DNA of 64,000 nucleotides from Pilimelia terevasa (GTDB taxonomy: Bacteria; Actinomycetota; Actinomycetes; Mycobacteriales; Micromonosporaceae). The DNA lies in assembly GCF_014647915.1 (NCBI RefSeq), contig NZ_BMQC01000007.1:1-64000 (forward strand), given 5' to 3'. The translations under genes and the position numbers were made by a program. Within the stretch, counting starts at the first letter, position 1; each line of letters starts with the position of its first letter. Under the pieces are notes generated by a model, which saw only the letters and a list, made by a program, of their open reading frames with translations, made no database searches and had not been told where the DNA came from. Below, one piece after another: positions 27,778 to 35,884 of this stretch.

Positions 27778-30163
27778 CGGCGGCCAGGGCGTCCACCAGA
27801 CCGGCCCCGGTCGTGTTGCCGGCGGCGCCGCAGGTCGGGCTGCCGGCGGAGATCGGGGCCGCGGTGCGGGCCAGCAGCGCGCGGGTGCCGGCGATGTCCC
27901 CGATCAGCGCCGGCCGGGCCGACCACAGCAGTGCCACCACACCGGCCACGTGCGGCGTGGCCATCGACGTGCCGTCGTGCGCGGCGTAGCCGCCCCCGGG
28001 CGCCGCCGAGACGACGTCCGCGCCGGGGGCCAGCACGTCGGGCTTCACCCGGCCGTCGGGCGTGGGGCCCCGGCTGGAGAAGTCGGACACCCGGCGCTGC
28101 CGGTCGACCGCCCCCACGGTGAGGCTGTCGGCGTAGGGGGCCGGCGGGTCGTCGAGGCTGCCGCAGCGGGGACCCTCGTTGCCCGCCGCCACGACGAAGA
28201 AGATGCCGGCCGCGGTCAGGGCGCGCACCGCCGGTACCAGGGACGCCTGGTCACAGCCCTCGGTCGGCGGGCAGCCCCACGAGTTGGTCAGCACGTGCGG
28301 CGCCCGCGCCGGCCGCCCGTCCCGCCACGGGTCGCCGCCCGGCGGGAAGGGCGCGAGCATGTACTGGAGGCAGTCCAGGTACCGGGCCGGGTTGCCCAGG
28401 TTGCGGTCCAGGTTGACGCAGCCGACCCAGGTGGCGCCGGGCGCGACGCCGATGTTCGCGCCGCCGACCGCGGTACCGAGGGTGTGGGTGCCGTGGCCGC
28501 CGTGGTCGGTCGGGGCGCGGCTGCCGTTCCACGGGTCGTACCACGAGTCGTCGCCGCCGCGGTAGCGCGACGCCAGCGCCGGGTGGGCGCCGTCCACCCC
28601 GGAGTCGGAGGTGCCGACGGTGACGCCCGCGCCGGTCACGCCGCGGGCCCACATCTTGTCGGCCCCGACCATGGCGACGTTCCACACCGGGGCACGCGGG
28701 GCGGGCGCGTCGCCGCGGACGGTCGGCACCGGCGCCGGCAGCGGGCGCAGCCGCGGGCTCAGCAGTACCCGCGCCACGTCGGCCCGGCGCTCCAGCACGG
28801 GGCGCAGGGCCGGGCCGGCGTGTACCTCCACGGCGTTGACCAGGTAGTACGGCGTGTACGCGACGCCCCAGCCGGCCAGGGTCCGCCGCAGGCCGGCCTG
28901 GCTGCGGGTGGCGTGGGCGACCAGCGCGTCGCGCACCGCGCCGACCCGGGCGGGGCGCGCCGCGGGTCCGGTCGCAGCGGTCACGCCGCTCAGGTCGGCC
29001 TGGTCGCGCAGGACCACGAACAGCCGGTCGCCGTGGAAGCCGGGCTGCCCGAGTCCCAGGTGGACGCCGGCCGCGCCGACCAGGGCCGCGACCGCGAGGA
29101 CGGCCGCGGTCACCGGCCGCGGGGACGGCGCCGCCAGCCCGGCGCACAGCCCGCCCGCCAGCCAGGCGGCGACGACGGCCGCGCCGGTGGCCACCAGTGC
29201 CCAGAACGGGACGTCGCGGTCGAGCAGGAACAGCGTCACCTCCTCGCCGTCCACTCCGGCCAGCGGGCCGCACGCCGCCAGGGCGACGACGGCCGTGACC
29301 GCGCCGCGGGTGCGCAGCGCCGCGGCGGCGAAGCCGGCGGCGGCGAGGACGGGCAGGACGGCGAGGTGCGGCCCGGCGGTACCGGCGCCGGCGCCCAGCA
29401 CCAGCAGCGCGACGCCGGCCACCGACCCGGCCGCCAGGACGCGGCGCGCGCGCCCCCCGGCGTCGTACGCCGGCCACAGCCGCAGGTGCAGCAGCCCGGC
29501 GGCCAGCACGCCGACGGCGAGCGCGGCGAGCGCCGCCAGCCCGGTCTCCAGCGGGCCGCCCGCGGCGCCGAGCCACAGCCACGGCAGCAGGATCAGCAGC
29601 CCGGCCGCCACCCCGAGCAGCGGACCGGCGACGCCTGCGGCCGCGCCGCGGGCCGCACCGGCCGCCGACGGGCCGCCGGCAGGCGCGTCCGCGGGCGCCG
29701 CGGGGCGGAGCCGCCGCAGCGCCAGGGCGGCCGCGGCGGCCAGGGCGGTCAGCAGCAACAGGTAGCGCTCCGCCTCGGCCGGCGGCACCAGGCGGGCCAG
29801 GCCCAGCCAGGCCAGCAGCGCCGCGGCGGCGGTCCAGGTCCAGCCGGCGGCCCGCGCCCACGCCGGCCGGGCCAGCGTGGCCAGCAGGACCGCCGGCACC
29901 GCCACCAGCAGCGCGGTGCCCAGCGCCCCGCCGGCCCACAGCGGGTACGGCAGCGCGAACCCGGACGCGAGCGACGCCTGGTCGACGAACCAGCCCACCG
30001 CCTGCCCACCCGCGACGACGCCGACGGTCCAGAGGGCGACGAGCACCGTCCCCACCACGCCGCCGGCCCGGCCCGGCGACACCGGCGGCGGCGTCACGTA
30101 CCGGGGCGGCCCGTACCCCGGCGGCGTCGAGATGTGCGGCGGCTGGCTCCACGGTGCGCTCAC
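27764..30163 (-). CDS. Subtilisin-like protease (S8) on a large multi-pass membrane domain
   Basis: 799 aa from the GTG at 30163, 7 nt after a TAGGGT box on the minus strand. After a Pro-rich start, residues ~35-350 carry about nine to ten hydrophobic helices, far more than the usual single anchor. A ~110-residue region then leads to a peptidase S8 domain: catalytic Asp in TSDSGVDGAHP, His in HGGHGTHTLG and Ser in GTSMATPHVAG, with the oxyanion Asn in AAGNEG. Eight or so Cys suggest disulfides, so the protease probably faces outside. The role may be processing of exported proteins. The membrane domain is not recognised. Confidence 0.87.
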   Translation of the reverse strand: MSAPWSQPPHISTPPGYGPPRYVTPPPVSPGRAGGVVGTVLVALWTVGVVAGGQAVGWFVDQASLASGFALPYPLWAGGALGTALLVAVPAVLLATLARPAWARAAGWTWTAAAALLAWLGLARLVPPAEAERYLLLLTALAAAAALALRRLRPAAPADAPAGGPSAAGAARGAAAGVAGPLLGVAAGLLILLPWLWLGAAGGPLETGLAALAALAVGVLAAGLLHLRLWPAYDAGGRARRVLAAGSVAGVALLVLGAGAGTAGPHLAVLPVLAAAGFAAAALRTRGAVTAVVALAACGPLAGVDGEEVTLFLLDRDVPFWALVATGAAVVAAWLAGGLCAGLAAPSPRPVTAAVLAVAALVGAAGVHLGLGQPGFHGDRLFVVLRDQADLSGVTAATGPAARPARVGAVRDALVAHATRSQAGLRRTLAGWGVAYTPYYLVNAVEVHAGPALRPVLERRADVARVLLSPRLRPLPAPVPTVRGDAPAPRAPVWNVAMVGADKMWARGVTGAGVTVGTSDSGVDGAHPALASRYRGGDDSWYDPWNGSRAPTDHGGHGTHTLGTAVGGANIGVAPGATWVGCVNLDRNLGNPARYLDCLQYMLAPFPPGGDPWRDGRPARAPHVLTNSWGCPPTEGCDQASLVPAVRALTAAGIFFVVAAGNEGPRCGSLDDPPAPYADSLTVGAVDRQRRVSDFSSRGPTPDGRVKPDVLAPGADVVSAAPGGGYAAHDGTSMATPHVAGVVALLWSARPALIGDIAGTRALLARTAAPISAGSPTCGAAGNTTGAGLVDALAAVSAT

Positions 30164-30288
30164 CCGACCGACCCTACGCGGCGGCGTCCGCTGCCGGGCG
30201 CCGCCCGCGGCCGGCCGTCGATCGGCGGCCGGCCGCCTCGACGGGAAGATCGAGGGCGGCGCGGGCCGGCGGTCGCTACCGTGGGGGC

Positions 30289-32076
30289 GTGCGGGCAGCC
30301 ACCGAGTCGCGGACCACGGCCAGCGCCCTGTCGCCCCAGCGGCGCCGGGCGGACCTGCGGCGCCTGGGCGAGGAGGAGTACGACGTCGTCGTGATCGGCG
30401 GCGGCGTCACCGGCGCGGGGGCGGCGGTCGACGCGGCCTCCCGCGGCCTGCGGGTGGCGCTGGTGGAGGCGCGCGACTTCGCCGCCGGCACGTCGAGCCG
30501 GTCGAGCAAGCTGATCCACGGCGGACTGCGCTACCTGGAGCAGTTCGAGTTCGGGCTGGTGCACGAGGCGCTGACCGAGCGCGGGCTGCTGGCGACGCGG
30601 CTGGCGCCGCACCTGGTCCGGCCGGTGCCGTTCCTGGTGCCGCTGGCGGCCCCGCCGGGCGTGCGGGGCTGGCCCGCGCGGGTCGGCCGGCGCGCGTACT
30701 ACGGCGCCGGCCTGGCCCTGTACGACGCGTTCGCCACCGCGTTCGGCTCCGGCCGCGGGATGCCCGTGCACCGGCACCTGTCCCGCGGCGCCGCCCGGCG
30801 GCTGATGCCGAGCCTGCGCCCGGACGTGCTCACCGGCGCCATCCGGTACTTCGACGCGCAGATGGACGACGCGCGGATGGTCGTGGCCCTGGCCCGGACG
30901 GCGGCGTCGCTGGGCGCGACCGTGCTGACCAGCGTCCGCGCCACCGGAATCGACCGGACGGCGCGGGAGGTCACGGGCGTGCGGGTGCGCGACGTGGAGA
31001 CCGGCGTGGACTACGCGGTCCGCGCGCGGACCGTCGTGGCCGCCACGGGCGTGTGGAGCGACGACATCTCCGGCCTGCTGCGCGACATCGGGGTCCGGCC
31101 GGGGCTGCGGGTGCGGGCCTCCAAGGGGGTGCACCTGGTGGTGCCGCGGTCGGCGATCTCCGGTACCGCCGGCCTGATCCTGCGGACGCCGCGCTCGGTG
31201 CTGTTCGTGATCCCGTGGGGCGGGCACTGGATCATCGGCACCACCGACACCGACTGGACCTTCGACCGCGAGCGCCCGGCCGCCACCGCCCGGGACATCG
31301 CGTACCTGCTGGACCAGGTCAACCCGGTCCTGGACCGGCCGCTGACCACCGACGACATCGAGGGCGTGTACGCCGGCCTGCGCCCGCTGCTCAGCGGCGA
31401 CTCGGAGGCGACCTCGGCGCTGTCGCGGCGGCACGCGGTGGTCGAGCCGATGCTCGGCCTGCTGCTGGTGGCCGGCGGCAAGTACACGACGTACCGGGTG
31501 ATGGCGGCCGACGTCATCGACCGGGCGGCCCGGCGCCTGCACCGGCCGGTACCGGCCTCGCGCACCGACCAGCTCCCGCTGCTGGGCGCCGACGGGTACG
31601 CCGCCGCCTGGCGGGACCGGGCCGACCTGGCGCGGCGGTACGAGGTCAGCGTCGGGGTGGTGGAGCACCTGCTGGAGCGGTACGGCGCGACGACGCCGGA
31701 CCTGCTGCGGATGGTGGTCGGCGACCCGACACTGGGGCTGCCGCTGCCGGGCGCGCCGGAGTACCTGGGGGCCGAGGTGGCGTACGCCGCCGCCGCGGAG
31801 GGCGCCCTGCACCTGGACGACGTGCTGACCCGCCGGACCCGGATCGGCATCGAGACCGGGCACCGCGGCCTGGCCACCGCCGAGGCCGCGGCGGAGCTGA
31901 TGGGCGGCGTGCTCGGCTGGGACGCGTCGGCCCGCGCCCGCGAGGTCGCCTGCTACCGCAGCCGGGTGGACGCCGAGCGGCGTTCGCAGACGATGCCCGA
32001 CGACGCGGCGGCCGACGCGGTCCGCCGGACCGTGGCCGACGTGCGGACCCCGGCGGGGAACCCCGGCGACGGCTGA
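30289..32076 (+). CDS. glpD: Glycerol-3-phosphate dehydrogenase, FAD-dependent
   Basis: 595 aa from the GTG at 30289, which is 6 nt after TACCGT (30277-30282). The N-terminal FAD-binding Rossmann motif is VVVIGGGVTGAGAAVDAASRG, followed by the family segments GTSSRSSKLIHGGLRYLEQ and VWSDDI. The C-terminal GlpD domain includes GGKYTTYRVMA. It oxidises sn-glycerol-3-phosphate to DHAP at the membrane, passing electrons to quinone. Glycerol uptake genes are not adjacent; a glycerophosphodiesterase lies at 12.2 kb. Confidence 0.95.
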   Translation: MRAATESRTTASALSPQRRRADLRRLGEEEYDVVVIGGGVTGAGAAVDAASRGLRVALVEARDFAAGTSSRSSKLIHGGLRYLEQFEFGLVHEALTERGLLATRLAPHLVRPVPFLVPLAAPPGVRGWPARVGRRAYYGAGLALYDAFATAFGSGRGMPVHRHLSRGAARRLMPSLRPDVLTGAIRYFDAQMDDARMVVALARTAASLGATVLTSVRATGIDRTAREVTGVRVRDVETGVDYAVRARTVVAATGVWSDDISGLLRDIGVRPGLRVRASKGVHLVVPRSAISGTAGLILRTPRSVLFVIPWGGHWIIGTTDTDWTFDRERPAATARDIAYLLDQVNPVLDRPLTTDDIEGVYAGLRPLLSGDSEATSALSRRHAVVEPMLGLLLVAGGKYTTYRVMAADVIDRAARRLHRPVPASRTDQLPLLGADGYAAAWRDRADLARRYEVSVGVVEHLLERYGATTPDLLRMVVGDPTLGLPLPGAPEYLGAEVAYAAAAEGALHLDDVLTRRTRIGIETGHRGLATAEAAAELMGGVLGWDASARAREVACYRSRVDAERRSQTMPDDAAADAVRRTVADVRTPAGNPGDG

Positions 32077-32090
32077 GCCGTCGCATAGAC

Positions 32091-32636
32091 ATGAATCGAA
32101 CAGTTGCTACCGTCGTGGCTGTCGCGGCCCTGACGGCGACCGCGGCCGCGGCCGGCTGCGACGACGGCGCGGCGCCCGCGGCCCGCAACGTCGCCGCGAC
32201 CGGCGCGCCGCAGCCCGCACCCACCGGCTCCGGCGGGGGGCCGGCCGGCGGCGCGGCCCTGCCGGCGCCCGGGGACCCGGCGGCGACCCCCGGCCGGCTG
32301 CGCGCGGGCGTCACGCTGCGCCGCTCCGGCGGCTTCGCGGCGCACGACGACACGCTGGCGGTCGGGGCCGACGGCGCCTGGACCTTCACCTCCAACCGCC
32401 GCCTCCAGGAGGGCCGGCTCACCGCGGCCCGGGTGGACCGGCTGCGGGACCTGCTGGCGACACCGGCGTTCGCGGCGGAGGCCGCGCGCGTCTTCCGGGA
32501 GTCCTGCACGGACGGACTGGAGCTGACGCTGACCACCGGCGACCGCACGGTCACCTGGCGCGACTGCGGCCAGGCCGGCCGGCCCGGGACCGCCGCGGCG
32601 ATCGTGGACCAGCTCGGCGCCTGGACCCCCTTCTGA
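32091..32636 (+). CDS. Putative lipoprotein
   Basis: 181 aa, starting 15 bp after glpD. It has a lipoprotein-type signal with Cys23 (AAGCDDG) and then a long Ala/Pro/Gly-rich linker. The C-terminal ~95 residues form a compact domain with strands (VTLRRSGGFAAHDDTLAV, GAWTFTSNRRL) and helices, and two Cys. It resembles small exterior domains of actinobacterial lipoproteins; no named family is recognised. Probably co-transcribed with glpD. Confidence 0.7.
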   Translation: MNRTVATVVAVAALTATAAAAGCDDGAAPAARNVAATGAPQPAPTGSGGGPAGGAALPAPGDPAATPGRLRAGVTLRRSGGFAAHDDTLAVGADGAWTFTSNRRLQEGRLTAARVDRLRDLLATPAFAAEAARVFRESCTDGLELTLTTGDRTVTWRDCGQAGRPGTAAAIVDQLGAWTPF

Positions 32637-32707
32637 CCGGCCCGCGGCGGCCGGCGGGCCGGCACCAGGGCCTACGCGCGGGGCACGCCGCCCTCTAGGC
32701 TGGCGGG

Positions 32708-34054
32708 GTGGTCGATCACGCTGCCCCCGCGCCGCTCCCGCCTCCGCCGCAGGAGTGGGCGCCGCGGCGCGGCGGCTGGCGGCGGGCGCTGCTGCTCGCG
32801 GCGGTCGTCGGCGGCATCGCGCTGTGCGCGGTGGGGATCCTCGGGTACCTCGGGCTGCGGATCGGCCCCGGCGCGCTGGCGATCGGCGTCGGCGCGGCGG
32901 TCCTGCCGGTCCCGGTGCTGGTGGCCTGCTTCCTGTGGCTGGACAGGTTCGAGCCGGAGCCCGTGAAGTACCTGGCGTTCTGCTTCTGCTGGGGGGCCTT
33001 CGTCTCCACCGGCGCGTCGCTGGTGGTCAACAGCGGGGCGAGCGCCCTGCTCGGCCGGGTCGACCTGCCCGACTCGCTGGTGGCGGTGCTGGTGGCGCCG
33101 TTCATCGAGGAGCTGACCAAGGCGCTGGGGCCCCTGCTGCTGCTGTGGCGGCGGCGCCGCGAGATCTCCGGGATCACCGACGGCATCGTCTACTGCGGAC
33201 TCGCCGCGACCGGCTTCGCCATGGTCGAGAACATCCTCTACCTGGGCGGGCACGGGTACGCCAGCAACGCCGACGAGTACGGCCCCGCCTCGGGCGCGCA
33301 GGCCGTGCTGGCGATGTGGATCGCGCGGATCCTGTTCACCGGCTTCGCCCACCCGTTGTTCACGGCCATGACGGGCGTCGGCGTGGGCCTCGCGGCCCGG
33401 ACCCCGCACCGGTGGACGCGGTGGACCGCCCCGGTGGCGGGCCTGCTCGTGGCGATGATGCTGCACGGCGCCTGGAACCTCATGGCCACGCTGGCCGCCG
33501 ACTCGGCGGAGCCGGCGTTCCTGCTCTACGGGTACGTCGCCGTCATGATGCCGATCTTCCTCGGCATGGTCGGCTTCGCGCTGACGCTGCGCTCGTGGGA
33601 GGGGCGGCTCACCGAGCGGATGCTGCCCTACTACGTGCGGTCGGGCTGGCTGAGCCCGCCGGAGGTCGCCGCCCTCAGCACCCTCGCCCGCCGGCACGCC
33701 GGCCGGGTGTGGGCGCGCCGGGTCGCCGGGGAGCCGGGGCTGCGGGCGATGCGGGCGTTCCAGTACGCGGCGGTCCGGCTGGCGCTGCTGCGCGACGGCG
33801 TCCAGCGCGGGCTGGACGCGACACCGGCCCAGGCCGCCGCGACCGCCCGCGAGGAGAGCACGCTGCTGACCACGATGATGGCGTACCGGCAGGTGTTCAC
33901 CGGCCGCGACCCGCTGGCCCCGCCGGCCCGCTGGGACGGCGCCCGGTACCTGATCGAGTTCCCCGACGGGGTCGCGCGGACGGTCGACCCGCCCGCCGAG
34001 CCGGTGGTGCCGCTGCCGATGGTCCCGGTGCCCCCGCCCCACCCGTACCGCTGA
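32708..34054 (+). CDS. PrsW-family intramembrane protease
   Basis: 448 aa from the GTG at 32708, 6 nt after TAGGCT (32696-32701). Around eight transmembrane segments occupy residues ~25-300. The PrsW motifs are visible: FIEELTK (the EExxK motif), GFAMVEN, a FAHPLFTAM His and HGAWN. These form the proposed glutamic-protease site. A ~150-residue cytosolic tail follows. PrsW proteins cleave membrane substrates such as anti-sigma factors. The substrate here is unknown. It is convergent with the GroES-like gene. Confidence 0.88.
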   Translation: MVDHAAPAPLPPPPQEWAPRRGGWRRALLLAAVVGGIALCAVGILGYLGLRIGPGALAIGVGAAVLPVPVLVACFLWLDRFEPEPVKYLAFCFCWGAFVSTGASLVVNSGASALLGRVDLPDSLVAVLVAPFIEELTKALGPLLLLWRRRREISGITDGIVYCGLAATGFAMVENILYLGGHGYASNADEYGPASGAQAVLAMWIARILFTGFAHPLFTAMTGVGVGLAARTPHRWTRWTAPVAGLLVAMMLHGAWNLMATLAADSAEPAFLLYGYVAVMMPIFLGMVGFALTLRSWEGRLTERMLPYYVRSGWLSPPEVAALSTLARRHAGRVWARRVAGEPGLRAMRAFQYAAVRLALLRDGVQRGLDATPAQAAATAREESTLLTTMMAYRQVFTGRDPLAPPARWDGARYLIEFPDGVARTVDPPAEPVVPLPMVPVPPPHPYR

Positions 34055-34087
34055 CCGCCGCGGCCTGCCTACAGGTCGGCCGCGGGC

Positions 34088-34426
34088 CTACAGGTACAGG
34101 CCGGTGGCGTCCGGCTCGACCCGGCTGGCGGCGACGGCGTGCACGTCCCGCTCGCGCAGCAGCACGTACTGCCGCGCCTGTAGTTCGACCTCGGCCTTGT
34201 CCTCGGGGTCGAACAGCACCCGGTCGCCGTTGACCACGGCGCGCGCGTGCGGTCCGACGCCGACCACCGTGGCCCACGACAGCCGCCGCCCGACCGAGGC
34301 GGTGGCGGGGATCACGATCCCCGCCGACGAGCGGCGCTCGCCCTCGGCGCCGTCCAACTGGACCAGGACCCGGTCGTGGAGCAGTCGGATCGGCAGGCCC
34401 GAGTCGATCTTCGCATGGGTGGTCAC
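34088..34426 (-). CDS. GroES-like (Cpn10) protein without a partner groEL
   Basis: 112 aa from the GTG at 34426, 7 nt after TACCGT on the minus strand. The Cpn10 fold is clear: LLHDRVLVQLDGAEGERRSSAGIVIPATA, a VVGVGPHARAVVNGDRVLFDPEDKAEVEL core and a YVLLRERDVHAV end. It carries ~10 extra N-terminal residues and a TGLYL C-terminus. The mobile-loop position holds RRSSAGIVIPATASVGRR. A similar orphan Cpn10 paralog is known in streptomycetes. It may assist GroEL or have its own role. Confidence 0.85.
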   Translation of the reverse strand: MTTHAKIDSGLPIRLLHDRVLVQLDGAEGERRSSAGIVIPATASVGRRLSWATVVGVGPHARAVVNGDRVLFDPEDKAEVELQARQYVLLRERDVHAVAASRVEPDATGLYL

Positions 34427-34519
34427 GCGAAAGACGGTACATTGCGGCGCCGCGGCCGGCCGGGGGAGTCGCGCACGACTACGGTGGAGGACGGCGGAAC
34501 CAGGTGGGAGGACAGCGAC

Positions 34520-35785
34520 GTGGGCGCACTCGGGGACCGGTGGCGACGCTGGCGCGAACACCTCGGCAGGACCGGCGACACCGACCCGGACTACGGCGAC
34601 GCGCCCGACGGTCCCGCGGTCACCGACCGGCCGCGCGCGCTGGCGCAGGAGCGGGCGGCCGCCGTCGGGCCGGCGCAGGTCGATGCCGCGCTGCCGTACG
34701 CCCACCTGCCGTACGGCCTGCGGGTCGCCGGCGCCTGGGCCTGGCGGCTGCTGGCCATCGGCGTCGTCAGCTTCTACGTGCTGGACCTCATCGGCGTGCT
34801 GCGCATCGTCGTCATCCCGCTGGTGGTGGCGCTGCTGCTGACGGCGCTGCTGGCGCCGGCCGTGCGCGCGCTGCGCGAGGTGCGGGCGCCCCGGTCGTTC
34901 GCCGCCGGCATCGTCCTGGTCGGCGGCCTCAGCACCGTGGTGGCGACGCTGACGGCGGTGGTGACCCAGTTCGTCCGCAACGTGCCGGCGCTCAGCCGCA
35001 ACGCCGCGGCGGGCGTCGACGAGATCCGGGAGTGGCTGCGCTCCGGGCCGCTGCACCTGTCGGACCGGCAGCTCGACCAGGCGATCGACACCGGCCAGGA
35101 GTGGCTGGACAAGAACACCGCCTCGCTGACCAGCGGCGCGGTGTCCACGGCGGCGACGCTGTTCGAGATGCTCACCGGCGCGGTGCTGGTCCTGTTCGCC
35201 ACGTTCTTCTTCCTGCGCGACGGCGAACGGATCTGGGCGTTCCTCGTGCGGCTGTTCCCCCGGGCCGCCCGCTCCCGGGTCCGCACCGCGGGCGACGCCT
35301 CGTGGGTGAGCCTGGGGGCGTACGTGCGCGCGACCGTCCTGGTCGCCTTCATCGACGCGATCGGCATCGGGCTGGCCCTCTCCCTGCTCAAGGTGCCGCT
35401 GGCGTTCCCGCTGGCGGCGCTGGTGTTCCTGGGTGCCTTCGTGCCGATCGTCGGCGCGGCGCTCTCCGGTACGGTCGCCGTCCTCGTCGCGCTGGTCGAC
35501 GCCGACGGCGGGCCGGTGAAGGCGCTGCTGGTGCTCGGCGCGGTGATCCTGGTCCAGCAGTTGGAGGGCCACGTGCTCCAGCCGCTGATCATGGGCAAGG
35601 CCGTGGCGCTGCACCCGCTCGCGGTGATCATCGCCATCGCCGCGGGCGTGGTCCTGGCCGGCATCGTCGGGGCGCTGATCGCGGTACCGCTGGTGGCGGT
35701 CCTGAACACCGGCGTGCGGCAGCTCGTCCAGCGGCACCCGGCCGCGCCCCCGGACGCGGTGGTGGTCAAGGCACCCGCGAACTGA
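34520..35785 (+). CDS. AI-2E-family transporter
   Basis: 421 aa from the GTG at 34520, with GGGAGGA about 8 nt upstream; a GTG at 34484 is an in-frame alternative. A ~65-residue polar N-terminus is followed by seven to eight transmembrane segments typical of the AI-2E/YdiK/PerM family, with VVIPLVVALLLTALLAPAV, FFFLRDGERIWAF and ILVQQLEGHVLQPLIMG as landmarks. Family members are proposed exporters of signals or ions. It is divergent from the GroES-like gene. Confidence 0.88.
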   Translation: MGALGDRWRRWREHLGRTGDTDPDYGDAPDGPAVTDRPRALAQERAAAVGPAQVDAALPYAHLPYGLRVAGAWAWRLLAIGVVSFYVLDLIGVLRIVVIPLVVALLLTALLAPAVRALREVRAPRSFAAGIVLVGGLSTVVATLTAVVTQFVRNVPALSRNAAAGVDEIREWLRSGPLHLSDRQLDQAIDTGQEWLDKNTASLTSGAVSTAATLFEMLTGAVLVLFATFFFLRDGERIWAFLVRLFPRAARSRVRTAGDASWVSLGAYVRATVLVAFIDAIGIGLALSLLKVPLAFPLAALVFLGAFVPIVGAALSGTVAVLVALVDADGGPVKALLVLGAVILVQQLEGHVLQPLIMGKAVALHPLAVIIAIAAGVVLAGIVGALIAVPLVAVLNTGVRQLVQRHPAAPPDAVVVKAPAN

Positions 35786-35851
35786 CCGCGGCGCCCGCCG
35801 AACCTGACCGGGGCGGCCGCGTGAGTTGACCGCGGGGCCTGCGTGACCTGA

Positions 35852-35867
35852 CCCGGGAGCGCCCGGG
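35852..35867. terminator. Small hairpin between AI-2E gene and dinG
   Basis: CCCGGG (35852-35857), loop AGCG, CCCGGG (35862-35867). It lies between two convergent stop codons. Short but GC-only; a weak bidirectional terminator is plausible. Confidence 0.4.
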
Positions 35868-35884
35868 ACCGGGGCGCCGTCGGG

